From positions 1,798,001-1,862,000 of the forward strand of contig NZ_CP050854.1 of assembly GCF_017569925.1 (NCBI RefSeq): a DNA stretch of 64,000 nucleotides, given 5' to 3'. Below the pieces are notes generated by a model. The model saw nothing but the letters and a program-made list of their open reading frames with translations, was not told the DNA's origin and ran no database searches. How positions within the stretch are numbered: the stretch's first letter is position 1; each line of letters opens with the position of its first letter. This DNA comes from Brenneria izadpanahii. GTDB lineage: Bacteria > Pseudomonadota > Gammaproteobacteria > Enterobacterales > Enterobacteriaceae. Position numbers and translations under genes: made by a program. This document shows, piece after piece, positions 33,656 to 42,987 of this stretch.

Positions 33656-34366
33656 TTACGATATCCATGTGCCTGACTGTTTATTTAATGTTTTACTATT
33701 TTGTATAATTTCAATCGAAGCATCATTAATGTTTACCCGATAAATTATGTTTTTATTCTTGAATTCATATCCGCTGATCTCATCCCTGGAGAATGTTTTT
33801 CCATTAAGTATTATCGTTTTTTTATCAGAATTTCTAATTCCAATGTATGATGTATCATCGCATTTTTTATAAAACCCTCCACAGTAATTAATTATTGTGA
33901 TGGTGAAATCCTTGGTCTTAAGTGTTCTTCTTACTGATGAGTCATCTTTGCTGAGGGATTTATCAAGGACGTATGTTCTAGGATAATAGTATCTACTGGT
34001 AGCAGGTTCGGATTTTATTTTCCATTCAATTTCATTTTCATTGCGAGAGAGTTCAATTTCACCTTCTTCACCATGAATGTCAGAATAAAAATGTAGTGCT
34101 GCTAAGGTATCAGATTTTACAATGCCATGAATATTGTCTGCATCAATTGAACAATCAGTTTTATTGCCTGATCTGCCTACATAACAGTATCTACCTGTCA
34201 AGCTATTTTCAATTTGACTGAGTGTTATAGTGAAGGTTGATTTTGATAATCCGTTATCTCCACCTAAAACTTCGCCTTGCCATGTTCCATCAAAAGATAT
34301 TTCAGCAAATGCTGGTGCTGTACTTGCTAATAAAGATAGAATGGCAATGAATTTAAATTTTTTCAT
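33656..34366 (-). CDS. Periplasmic immunity protein for GH108 muramidase effector (paralogue 2)
   Basis: A 236-aa protein with signal peptide (KKFKFIAILSLLASTAPAFA), then FDGTWQGEVLGGDNG and TGRYCYVGRSGNKTDCS, plus further Cys pairs. ATG 34366 overlaps the effector stop (AAAATGA) and has GGAGATAAA before it. It is paralogous to 29897-30613, which follows a GH108 remnant. Strong context for periplasmic protection against the muramidase. The Pfam family is not known to me. Confidence 0.75.
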   Translation of the reverse strand: MKKFKFIAILSLLASTAPAFAEISFDGTWQGEVLGGDNGLSKSTFTITLSQIENSLTGRYCYVGRSGNKTDCSIDADNIHGIVKSDTLAALHFYSDIHGEEGEIELSRNENEIEWKIKSEPATSRYYYPRTYVLDKSLSKDDSSVRRTLKTKDFTITIINYCGGFYKKCDDTSYIGIRNSDKKTIILNGKTFSRDEISGYEFKNKNIIYRVNINDASIEIIQNSKTLNKQSGTWIS

Positions 34367-34872
34367 TTTATCTCCATGGATAAACAATCATCAACACGAT
34401 TTAACCAACCGTCTATATATTTCTTGTTGATTGGTTTTTTTTCAACTAATAGTTTGTAATAATCTTTTCTTATTTCAGAGATTCGAGTCGTCAAAAACTC
34501 AGAGTCTGCCACGTTATTCATAGCTTCAATAGTTTTTGGTCCAATAACACCATCCGTAGATAAATTACCTCCAAATTCAGTGTTTAAGAGTTTCTGTATT
34601 TGTTTTCCGGCTCCGCCTGATGTTATCGTCCAGTCATAAGACATTAAGGCTAACTTGGGATCTTTTATATTATTGAAACCACTTGGATCCCAATATCTTT
34701 TTTTATAGATAATTTCTGCTTGTTGTGTTGTGATTTTTTTTAAGTTATCTAATGTAGGTTCAACCCCAATATCCTCTTTAGCATATTTCGTCCATGTAGG
34801 CCATGAAATACCTTTATTTGTCGGATCACCTGGGTCTTCTGGATCGTTTTTATACCCTCCTTCATGCCGCAA
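34363..34872 (-). CDS. GH108-type muramidase domain of the VgrG effector (out of frame with VgrG)
   Basis: 169 codons. GH108 lysozyme-like N-terminus RHEGGYKNDPEDPGDPTNKG with the catalytic Glu, followed by a PG_binding_3-like segment (GGAGKQIQKLLNTEFGGN, DGVIGPKTIEAMNN). In the intact state it should continue the vgrG frame through the linker (QQAQSGKKAA). A one-base deletion near 34965 instead puts vgrG into another frame. ATG 34872 could start a free enzyme, but without a secretion route. Confidence 0.8.
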   Translation of the reverse strand: MRHEGGYKNDPEDPGDPTNKGISWPTWTKYAKEDIGVEPTLDNLKKITTQQAEIIYKKRYWDPSGFNNIKDPKLALMSYDWTITSGGAGKQIQKLLNTEFGGNLSTDGVIGPKTIEAMNNVADSEFLTTRISEIRKDYYKLLVEKKPINKKYIDGWLNRVDDCLSMEIK

Positions 34873-36929
34873 AATAATCGCAGATATTTTAGAAAAATTA
34901 TCCGTGTCGTTGGGAGCTGCTGCCTTTTTCCCACTCTGCGCCTGTTGTCTGGCCGCGGGGCAGCAGACTTTGCGGTCGACGCCGGCGCGGCGCCTTTCTT
35001 AGCCTTTTTTTCCTGTGGGAACTGTGCCTCCACCGCCGCATTGATATCCGACTTATGATCCTTGCCCGGAGCGGAGGTTCCCGGAGCGGCGCTGGACGTA
35101 TTCAGATGCAGCTTGCCGCCGCTGGTTGAGATATGACCGTCGCCTTCCACAAACAGGTTAAAGCCGGTGCCCACCAGATTAATCTGGCCGCCCGCCTGTA
35201 GTTCGATGGCGCTTTTGCCGCACACCAGTCGCAGCAGGGTGCCGGAGGCCAGTTCGTACTTTTCCACCACCGCGTCGAGTTTCCCTTGGCCGGTAAGAAT
35301 TTTGGTGCCGCCTTTTACCGCCTGCAACTGGTTGGTTTCTACCCGATGAAGCTCGTTTTTGCGTACATAGTGGCTGTGGTGGCCGCCGATGGCGCGGGTG
35401 GCGTCATTTTTCACGTTCACATCCATATTGCGCTCGGCCTGCAGCCACAGTTGCTCTTCCCCCATCTTGTCCTCAAAGCGCAGGGCGTTGGCGTTATCCG
35501 GCGAGCCGTCTTTGGAACGGCTCATAAAGCCCATCTGGGTGGCGGCGGCCGGCAGCGCCCACGGCGGCATGCTGGCCTCGTTATAGACGCGGCCGGTGAT
35601 AATCGGGCGGTCGGGGTCGCCGTTGATAAAATCAATCACCACCTCATCGCCCACGCGCGGTATCTGCACACCGCCAAAGCCCTGACCGGCCCAGGCGCTG
35701 GAGACCCGCACCCAGCAGGAGCTGGTGTCGTCGCCTTTGGCCAGCCGGTCCCAGTGGAACTTCACCTTGACCCGGCCGTATTTATCGGTCCAGATGGATT
35801 CGCCCTTGGGGCCGACCACTTTTGCCGTCTGCGGGCCGTAGGTGCGCGGCCAGGGGGTGGCCTGCGCCGGGCGGAAAGGGACGGCGGCGGGGATAACGGC
35901 AAAGTCGATGCGGTGGACGGTCTGACTGTCGGCGCCGCTGGCGTAGCGGTTTTCTTCGAGATTATAGGTTACGCCGGTGGTGAGATAGGCGCCGTTATCG
36001 CTGAAGAACGGGGCGTTGGTGAGGGTAAAGGTACAGCCGGGGGCGATGCCAAGGGCGGTGGCGGTGCCGTGAATCTGCTGATGCTCGACCTGCCAGCGCT
36101 CCTGGCGGATACGGGCGTAGAACTCGCCGTGGTCGTGGTCGACAAAGCGGCCCGGCCAGTCGTAAACGTCGATGCTGCCGGGCGTGGGGGAGGCGGGATT
36201 CTGGCGCGCCTGAAACAGCCAGGCGTTGGGTTTGCGGAAGTCATAGTCGTCGAGGCTGTAGATACCGGGCGTGACGCAGTCGGCCATCGCCCACTGGCTG
36301 ATGCCTTCCTCACTGGTGCTGCCGCCGGAGGGGGTGACGTGATAGGGGATGAATTCATAGCCGGGGAAGGGCTGATATTGCTGGGCGGCGTCGGTTAAAA
36401 CCAGCGTATGGCGGTCCTGGTCGTGGCGGAAGTGGTAGGCGATGCCTTCGAGCTCCATCAGGCGCTGGATAAAGCTCAGGCTGCACTCCTGATACTGAAC
36501 GCAGTAGTTCCATACGCGGTAGCTGCCGGCGAGTTTGTCCTCGACGTTGACCTGATATTCGGCGAGCAGGGTTTTAACAATCTGCGGGACGGTCTGCTCC
36601 TGAAAGATACGCAGGTTGCGGTCGCGCTTCATGGGCCAGAGGTCGGATTCGACGGTCAGGGTGTAGACGGCGTAGCGGGTGCCGGAGAGCTCGACGGCGC
36701 TGACGGCGACGCGGGTGACCTTGCCGTTGAGGTAGCGTGGGGCAAGGAGATTTTGCGTGGGCAGTGTGAGGGTAACGGGCTGCCCGAGCAATTGGCTGCG
36801 GTCGATACGGGCGTCGGTGCCGAGGAGGGTGACGACAAGTTCAAAGGGTTTGGACAGGGCTTCGCTGCCTTCAAGCTTCCAGAAGAGCAGCCCCTCAACG
36901 GGCAGTTGTACGGTGATACGGTTGAGCAT
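34749..36929 (-). CDS. vgrG: VgrG (TssI) spike protein, C-terminal extension frameshifted
   Basis: The T6SS spike that caps Hcp and carries effectors. About 650 residues are a standard VgrG: gp27-like N-terminal part (LNRITVQLPVEGLLFWKLEG, YCVQYQECSLSFIQRLMELEG) and gp5-like needle (WTDKYGRVKVKFHWDR, RVGDEVVIDFINGDPDRP), ending NLFVEGDGHISTSGGKLHL. After KGAAPASTAKSAA a one-base deletion relative to the tip at 28812-29680 (GCGGGGCAG against GCGGGTGCAG, plus strand) shifts it into an artificial tail. In frame it would be fused to the GH108 muramidase. ATG 36929 has AGGA nine bases upstream. It is 55 bp downstream of ppkA. The needle is complete, so structural function may persist. Confidence 0.9.
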   Translation of the reverse strand: MLNRITVQLPVEGLLFWKLEGSEALSKPFELVVTLLGTDARIDRSQLLGQPVTLTLPTQNLLAPRYLNGKVTRVAVSAVELSGTRYAVYTLTVESDLWPMKRDRNLRIFQEQTVPQIVKTLLAEYQVNVEDKLAGSYRVWNYCVQYQECSLSFIQRLMELEGIAYHFRHDQDRHTLVLTDAAQQYQPFPGYEFIPYHVTPSGGSTSEEGISQWAMADCVTPGIYSLDDYDFRKPNAWLFQARQNPASPTPGSIDVYDWPGRFVDHDHGEFYARIRQERWQVEHQQIHGTATALGIAPGCTFTLTNAPFFSDNGAYLTTGVTYNLEENRYASGADSQTVHRIDFAVIPAAVPFRPAQATPWPRTYGPQTAKVVGPKGESIWTDKYGRVKVKFHWDRLAKGDDTSSCWVRVSSAWAGQGFGGVQIPRVGDEVVIDFINGDPDRPIITGRVYNEASMPPWALPAAATQMGFMSRSKDGSPDNANALRFEDKMGEEQLWLQAERNMDVNVKNDATRAIGGHHSHYVRKNELHRVETNQLQAVKGGTKILTGQGKLDAVVEKYELASGTLLRLVCGKSAIELQAGGQINLVGTGFNLFVEGDGHISTSGGKLHLNTSSAAPGTSAPGKDHKSDINAAVEAQFPQEKKAKKGAAPASTAKSAAPRPDNRRRVGKRQQLPTTRIIFLKYLRLFCGMKEGIKTIQKTQVIRQIKVFHGLHGRNMLKRILGLNLH

Positions 36930-36984
36930 ATAAATTCATCCTGAAATGAGAAGTATGGCGCAGATGCCACATGCAGCGTTGATG

Positions 36985-38472
36985 TTAAGGGTTGATAAGC
37001 CAGGTGCCGGGTTTGCCCACGGTAATTGTTTGGCTGCGGGTCCGCCCGTTACTCAGAATCGTGATTTCGTATTCACCTGGCGGCAGTTGCAACGAAGCGA
37101 AGCCATTGGCTTCAGGCGCCGCCGCCTGCGGTTTGCCGTTGAGCGAGATCTGCTCGTTTTCACCCATGCGTACATAGATCTGCGCTACCGGGTCAGCGAT
37201 TACGGCCGGCGCACTGGTCTGCGCCGCCGCTTCTGCCGGTGCTGTACTGGCGCTCGGCGTCGGTGTTTCTGCCGGCGCGGTGCTGGCGGTCTGTATTGAC
37301 GTTTCTGCCGATTCGTTGTTAGCGGGTTGTGTCGGCGTCGGAGTCTGCGCCGCAGAGGGCTGCGCCGTTTCGGCCGTTTGTACTTGCGGCGGGTTATCCG
37401 ATCTGTCGCTGAAGAACATTCCTCCGGCCACCAGCCCCACCAGTACGCCAGCAGCTACCAATCCAGGTACTTTATAGCGCCTCCAGTCGAGAGGGGCGAA
37501 TTTTGATTGCGCTACGTCCACCGGCACCAGCATGGTGCCTGGTTTTTTTAAGCCCAGCACATCGCTCAGCGCCGCCACCGGCATTTCAATCAGTGCAGAG
37601 AACTCGCCGATAGACTGAGGGCGGTTTTCAATTTTCAGCGCCAGCGCGCGATCCACCGCCTGTAGCAGAGACAGCGAATATCCTTCCGGGCGGCGTTCGA
37701 CCAGCGGCTGATAGCTATCCTGAATGCTACGTACTACGCTGACCGGCGGCGGCGAACCGACGATTAAGGTATGTAACACGGCGCCCAGTGCATAGATATC
37801 GGTCCACGGGCCCTGTTCACTTTCGTTGTCGTCGGTGTACTGTTCAATAGGCGCAAAACCGGGACGCAGCATGGTTTCGGTTTCGTCGGATATATTGCCG
37901 ATACTGCGGCGTGCCGAGCCGAAGTCCAGCAGCACCGGTAAGCCGTTATCCTGAATCTGGATGTTATCAAGCGAGATATCGCGGTGCAGGTAGCCTTCGT
38001 CATGAATGGTTTTGATGGCCCCGAACAGCATCGGCAGCGTGCGGCGGATCCAGGCTTCGTTAATCAACTCCGGGTGTGCCTCGCGCAGTTTCGAAAGCGT
38101 GGTGCCGCTGTAAAACACGGTGCCCATATAAGCCGTATCGTTCTGTACCCAAAACCGCAGCACATGCAACAGATTCGGATGGTTAAAACGCGCCAGCAGA
38201 CGAGCTTCCTGAATAAAACTGTTCAGCCCGGCGGTATATGCTTTACTGAAACGCTCACTGCGCAGCACTAATGTCATGTCGTCGTTGCGCACCGCAAGCG
38301 TTGTTGGCATGAACTCTTTAATTGCGATGGTGCGCTCCAGTTGGTGATCCCAGGCGCGATAGACAATGCCAAATCCGCCGCCGCCAATCACTTCCTTAAT
38401 TTCAAACTCGTTGAAGCGATACCCAGGCGGTAATGCATTGGGCACAGTCCGATTGTTATTGTGATCCGTCAT
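36985..38472 (-). CDS. ppkA: PpkA, T6SS Ser/Thr protein kinase
   Basis: A 495-aa Hanks-type kinase. Glycine loop IGGGGFGIVYRAWD, catalytic Lys in IAIKEF, HRDISLDN, and DFGSAR are all present. A membrane segment (VPGLVAAGVLVGLVAGGMFF, about residues 325-345) is followed by a Pro/Thr/Ala-rich periplasmic part and a C-terminal beta-rich domain (PEANGFASLQLPPGEYEITI). PpkA phosphorylates Fha to trigger T6SS activity, opposed by PppA. I chose ATG 38472, beyond the tssH stop; the open frame to 38517 overlaps tssH. Confidence 0.9.
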   Translation of the reverse strand: MTDHNNNRTVPNALPPGYRFNEFEIKEVIGGGGFGIVYRAWDHQLERTIAIKEFMPTTLAVRNDDMTLVLRSERFSKAYTAGLNSFIQEARLLARFNHPNLLHVLRFWVQNDTAYMGTVFYSGTTLSKLREAHPELINEAWIRRTLPMLFGAIKTIHDEGYLHRDISLDNIQIQDNGLPVLLDFGSARRSIGNISDETETMLRPGFAPIEQYTDDNESEQGPWTDIYALGAVLHTLIVGSPPPVSVVRSIQDSYQPLVERRPEGYSLSLLQAVDRALALKIENRPQSIGEFSALIEMPVAALSDVLGLKKPGTMLVPVDVAQSKFAPLDWRRYKVPGLVAAGVLVGLVAGGMFFSDRSDNPPQVQTAETAQPSAAQTPTPTQPANNESAETSIQTASTAPAETPTPSASTAPAEAAAQTSAPAVIADPVAQIYVRMGENEQISLNGKPQAAAPEANGFASLQLPPGEYEITILSNGRTRSQTITVGKPGTWLINP

Positions 38473-38498
38473 ATTGGAAAACTCTCTTGATGATAGCG

Positions 38499-41111
38499 TT
38501 ATGCTGCGAACTGGCACTGAAACTCACCCTGCGCGAAAGTTACATGCAGGTGACGGTAATTTTCATTGTGCGCACTGGCGGTGAGCAATATCTGGCTCAT
38601 CTGCGGCAGCAGAGTATTGGTAAGAATGGCGCTGACCATACGGCCACCGGATTCAACTTCGGTACAACGCTGAACGATTTGTGTAATTACGCTGTCGTCC
38701 ACCTGGGAAATAATTCCGTGATTTTCTTCCAAACGGCGTTGAATGCGTTTGAGTTGCAGGCGCACGATTTCTTCCAGCATTGCATCGCTGAGAGGATAAT
38801 AGGGCACCACCAGCAAGCGCCCCAGCAGCGCGGGCGGGAAAACCTGCAACAGCGGTTGGCGCAGCGCGCCCGCCAGTGCGTCCTGTTCCGGCATAAGGTC
38901 CGGATCGGCGCACATCGCGCTGATAAGCTCGGTGCCGACATTGGAAGTCAGAATAATAATGGTATTGCGAAAATCGATATGCCGCCCTTCGCCGTCTTCC
39001 ATCCAGCCTTTGTCGAACACCTGGAAAAAGATTTCATGCACATCCGGGTGGGCCTTCTCGATTTCATCAAGCAACACCACGCTGTATGGGCGGCGGCGCA
39101 CCGCTTCAGTCAATACGCCGCCTTCTCCGTAACCCACGTAACCCGGAGGCGCGCCTTTGAGCGTGGAGACGGTGTGCGCCTCCTGAAACTCGCTCATATT
39201 AATGGTAATGACGTTTTGTTCGCCGCCATAGAGCGCCTCGGCCAGCGCCAGCGCGGTTTCGGTCTTGCCAACGCCGGATGGGCCGCAGAGCATAAACACC
39301 CCTACCGGTTTATTGGGATCGTCCAGGCTGGCCCGGGAGGTTCGAACGCGCTTCGCTATCAGTTCCAGGCCGTGACGCTGACCGATGACGCGCTGACTGA
39401 GCGTATCTGCCAGATTCAGAACCGCGTCGATTTCATTTTTTACCATGCGCCCCAGTGGAATACCGGTCCAGTCGGAGACGACGGCAGCTACGACGTTAGC
39501 GTCCACCGCAGCGAATAACAGCGGCGTTTCGCCCTGAAGTTCGGTGAGCGAGTTTTGACGCTCCGCCAGTTTCTCGCGCAGTTCCGGCTGAGCGTCTTCA
39601 TCGGCGATATGTAATTCCGATCGTAGTGCGATAATCTCATCCACCAGTTCACGCTCCTGTTCCCAGCGGGCCGTCAATGCATCGCGCTCGGCTTCAAGCG
39701 CTGCCTTTTCCGCTTTTAGCTGAGTCAGCCGCTCTTTATCACCGATTGCCACGCGAGCTTCACGTTCGGCGATGTCGGTTTCGACCTCAAGCGCCGTGAT
39801 ACGGTGCAGGCAGTTTTCTAATTGCGGCGGCGGCGCGCTTTGGCTGACGGCCACTCGGGCACAGGCGGTATCCAGTAGCGCTATCGCCTTGTCCGGCAAC
39901 TGGCGTGCAGGGATATAACGATGTGAAAGTTTGACCGCGGCGTTCACCGCCTCATCCAGTAACAATATGCGGTGATGTTTTTCCAACGGCGAGACGGCGC
40001 TGCGCAACATCAGCAAGGCTTTTTCTTCATCCGGTTCATGCACCTGTACGGTCTGGAAGCGGCGGGTGAGCGCAGGATCTTTTTCGATGTGCTTTTTGTA
40101 TTCGGCCCATGTGGTGGCGCCGATAGTGCGCAGTTGTCCGCGCGCCAGCGCTGGTTTCAACAGGTTGGCGGCATCGCCCGTTCCTTGCTGACCGCCTGCG
40201 CCAATCAAGGTATGAATTTCATCGATAAACAGGATGATGGGAGTTGCGCTGGCCTGAACCTCACTGATCAGCGCCTGCAGGCGCGCTTCGAATTCGCCTT
40301 TCATCCCTGCGCCAGCCTGCAACATGCCGATATCCAGCAGCCAGAGTTGCACATTTTGCAACGGCTCCGGCACATCGCCATTGGCGATACGCAGCGCCAG
40401 TCCTTCAACCACGGCGGTTTTCCCGACGCCCGCTTCGCCAGTAAGCAGCGGATTGTTTTGGCGACGTCGCATCAGGATATCGACCATCTGGCGAATTTCT
40501 CCGTCGCGCCCGACGACCGGATCGATTTTCCCTTCGCGCGCATGTTGAGTCAGATCCTGACCGTACTGCGACAGCGTACTTTGCTGTGCCGGCACGCTTT
40601 CCGTTCCCGGCGGCGCAGTGGTGGCCTGCTGCGTTTCTTTGCTGGCGGAAAAAATGGTATCGAACCGATCGGCAAGTATATCGGCGCTGACATGATCGAA
40701 CTGCGTCGAAATGCCTGTAAGCACGTTCGCCAGATTTCTCGTTTTCAGAATACCTATCAGCAAGTGGCCGCCACGGATGCGGTTAACGCCAAATTTCAGC
40801 GAACCGTAGACCCAGGCGCGTTCCACCGCGCTGTCGATATGTTCGGAGAGATCGGAAATCGAACTGGCTCCGCGCGGTAGTTTATCCAGCGCTGCGACAA
40901 TGTCTCGGCTGAGCGCCTCTTCATCCAGCGAGAAATGACGGATAAGTTGTTGCAGGTCACCATCCTGTTGCTGCATCAATTGATGCAGCCAGTGCGCCAA
41001 CTCCACATAGGGATTACCGCGCAGTTTGCAAAATGCGGTGGCGCTTTCCAGCGAGGTAAATAACAGCGTGTCCAATTTGCCGAATAGTACGGCACGGCTG
41101 ATTTCTGACAT
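38499..41111 (-). CDS. tssH: TssH (ClpV) AAA+ ATPase
   Basis: An 870-aa Clp-type unfoldase that disassembles the contracted TssB/TssC sheath. Clp-N domain (about residues 1-150), first AAA module with [13 protein letters not shown] (about 220), coiled middle domain (about 415-535), second AAA module with [16 protein letters not shown] (about 605). The length and two intact Walker A motifs fit ClpV. Followed by ppkA. Confidence 0.95.
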   Translation of the reverse strand: MSEISRAVLFGKLDTLLFTSLESATAFCKLRGNPYVELAHWLHQLMQQQDGDLQQLIRHFSLDEEALSRDIVAALDKLPRGASSISDLSEHIDSAVERAWVYGSLKFGVNRIRGGHLLIGILKTRNLANVLTGISTQFDHVSADILADRFDTIFSASKETQQATTAPPGTESVPAQQSTLSQYGQDLTQHAREGKIDPVVGRDGEIRQMVDILMRRRQNNPLLTGEAGVGKTAVVEGLALRIANGDVPEPLQNVQLWLLDIGMLQAGAGMKGEFEARLQALISEVQASATPIILFIDEIHTLIGAGGQQGTGDAANLLKPALARGQLRTIGATTWAEYKKHIEKDPALTRRFQTVQVHEPDEEKALLMLRSAVSPLEKHHRILLLDEAVNAAVKLSHRYIPARQLPDKAIALLDTACARVAVSQSAPPPQLENCLHRITALEVETDIAEREARVAIGDKERLTQLKAEKAALEAERDALTARWEQERELVDEIIALRSELHIADEDAQPELREKLAERQNSLTELQGETPLLFAAVDANVVAAVVSDWTGIPLGRMVKNEIDAVLNLADTLSQRVIGQRHGLELIAKRVRTSRASLDDPNKPVGVFMLCGPSGVGKTETALALAEALYGGEQNVITINMSEFQEAHTVSTLKGAPPGYVGYGEGGVLTEAVRRRPYSVVLLDEIEKAHPDVHEIFFQVFDKGWMEDGEGRHIDFRNTIIILTSNVGTELISAMCADPDLMPEQDALAGALRQPLLQVFPPALLGRLLVVPYYPLSDAMLEEIVRLQLKRIQRRLEENHGIISQVDDSVITQIVQRCTEVESGGRMVSAILTNTLLPQMSQILLTASAHNENYRHLHVTFAQGEFQCQFAA

Positions 41112-41192
41112 GGTTGATTCCGTTTATCAATAAGCGTAATGAACGCAACAAGCGGTATTATTTTCAGGTGTTACTAGGTAGTTACGCTAAGG

Positions 41193-41750
41193 CTAAGGAT
41201 ATATTGATTGCAAAACACTCTTTTTATCATAAGAAAAAATAGAGAAGTTATTTTCTAAACTATGATTATTTTTTATTAAGGTGTTTTTCTTTTTTTCAAA
41301 TTTTTCATCATCAGAGAAAAAAAGAGCCATTAAGTAATCCATGTTCTCAGTGCCATTTTTTTCAGATAAAAAAACAACTTTTTTATAACAGCTTAAATCG
41401 GTTTTATTGATTCTATCTTTCAACATGCATTCCTGAAGCAATAATGAGGATGTTGTTTTTGATTTGTTTATAGGTTCAAGGTAAGAAATGGCTTTTTTAT
41501 ACATTCTCTCAGAAGAGAGTAAGCTGGTGTATATCCTGATGACATTAATATTTTCGGGGTTTGAATCAGCTAGTTTAGTAAGGTTGTTTAAAATTGATGG
41601 TTTGTCAGAGTCACCCGATATGACATATTTTTTTACTAATTCGGAGGCTTTTTCAGTTGGTTTGTCTATATAACCTCCACTATCGCTTGCCATCGCAGCT
41701 AAGCTAAAAAAAGTAAAAAAGAAAGTTATAGTAATGTATTTAATGTTCAT
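41193..41750 (-). CDS. Secreted hypothetical protein in the T6SS cluster, TPR-like
   Basis: 185 aa with a signal peptide (NIKYITITFFFTFFSLAAMA). The mature part looks helical with TPR-like spacing (SSERMYKKAISYLEPINKS, LLLQECMLKDRINKTDLSC). It is AT-rich compared with its neighbours tssG and tssH. No family recognised. Position inside the core cluster could mean an accessory or orphan immunity role; not shown by sequence. Confidence 0.6.
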   Translation of the reverse strand: MNIKYITITFFFTFFSLAAMASDSGGYIDKPTEKASELVKKYVISGDSDKPSILNNLTKLADSNPENINVIRIYTSLLSSERMYKKAISYLEPINKSKTTSSLLLQECMLKDRINKTDLSCYKKVVFLSEKNGTENMDYLMALFFSDDEKFEKKKNTLIKNNHSLENNFSIFSYDKKSVLQSIYP

Positions 41751-41922
41751 AACATATCAATCCTGAAAGGGTTTTAAGTTTATGACACGCTTAAGGCTTC
41801 CCGGGATTGGCGGCACCGTGCCTGTATAACCGGAATCATAAAAATAACCCGCTTCCATCGTTAAAAACGGAGATGAGTCAGTTTAATTAGGCAAGGAAAG
41901 TGAAGTCGTCCCTATGGAGATA

Positions 41923-42987
41923 TCATCCATGCCTACTGCCCAATGCTCCTTCTATACTAAACATCAGATCCCCGCACGGTGCGGGCTGAGGTTGGCGACC
42001 GAGCCATGTGCTGTAACCCAATTGAGCGTTGCCGCCGAGGGTAGCCCCGGAGACTGCTTCTTCACTCAGGATCAGACGGACTTCCCACTGATATTCAATG
42101 CCGAGGTATTGACGCACCCAGTCGCGCAGTTCCCTCACCCATATGCCGCCAGGCATAAAACGCCGATAGGTTTCGAGATCCAGCGGCCCTAGCTCAATGC
42201 GAAATTTATGCTGCGCATCGCGTACCGAAACGCCCAGGAATGCGGATTTCCCCAATCGCGGCACACGCCGGCCTGTACCAAGGCGCGCCTGTTCACTGGT
42301 GGTGAGGGGCATCCACTGTGGGACATTTTCCACTAGCTTAACAGGCACCTGGAAATAGTAACGCAGGATTTTTTCCAGCCCTTCGGCATCACGTCCGTGA
42401 CGTGAGAGATGCCCGGCAAGCATATAACGCGCATGGTGGCTGAGGCAGCTTTTCTCCATCTGGCCGGGTTGCCCCATCCCGATGAACGATGCGAGATACT
42501 GTTCGAAGCGTTTATCATCCTGCCTGTCGAGGGAAACCGTCGGTTGCGCGTCGGCCCAGGCGCGATAAAAAAGCAGCGTCAGACGATGGTGAAACAGATT
42601 TGCAAAAGCGCTCAGGCTATCGTCCTGATGATGATAGATGCGCTCGCGAACATATTCGGTCATATGCAGCGGCAGCGGACCATTGGGGCCGAAGAGGCCA
42701 AAACTAAAAATAGAAATATCGTGCAGCGGCGAGTTATCGCGTGAACTCACCTCGGCAATCGTTGATGGAGCGAATGCCATTGCCGGTTTCTGGCCGATGC
42801 GCAGCGGTTCAAAGCGGGGCAACGGGGCGCGCCCAAGCAGATAACGTTCGCCGCCTTGGGCATCGAGGCGGCGCAGAAGCTGGAACAGATCGTAGCGCCA
42901 AGGCGCGGCCATCACTGCATTCCAGAAGTTTTCCGGCAATAGCGTCATCCGGCGGATCGGCTCGCTGGCTTGCAGTGTCTCACTCAT
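41923..42987 (-). CDS. tssG: TssG baseplate protein
   Basis: A 354-aa TssG/VasB family baseplate wedge component. It has the typical start (NFWNAVMAAPWRYDLFQLLRRLDAQGG), FEPLRIGQKPAMAFAPS, and the middle segment LFGPNGPLPLHMTEYVRERI. The start overlaps the tssF stop (ATGA). It works with TssE, TssF and TssK at the membrane platform. Confidence 0.92.
   Translation of the reverse strand: MSETLQASEPIRRMTLLPENFWNAVMAAPWRYDLFQLLRRLDAQGGERYLLGRAPLPRFEPLRIGQKPAMAFAPSTIAEVSSRDNSPLHDISIFSFGLFGPNGPLPLHMTEYVRERIYHHQDDSLSAFANLFHHRLTLLFYRAWADAQPTVSLDRQDDKRFEQYLASFIGMGQPGQMEKSCLSHHARYMLAGHLSRHGRDAEGLEKILRYYFQVPVKLVENVPQWMPLTTSEQARLGTGRRVPRLGKSAFLGVSVRDAQHKFRIELGPLDLETYRRFMPGGIWVRELRDWVRQYLGIEYQWEVRLILSEEAVSGATLGGNAQLGYSTWLGRQPQPAPCGDLMFSIEGALGSRHG

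Noticed and set aside
35286..36398. 370-aa plus-strand frame antisense to vgrG
   Set aside because: Shadow of vgrG, which has full family motifs on the minus strand.
38433..39518. 361-aa plus-strand frame antisense to tssH
   Set aside because: Shadow of the second AAA module of tssH.
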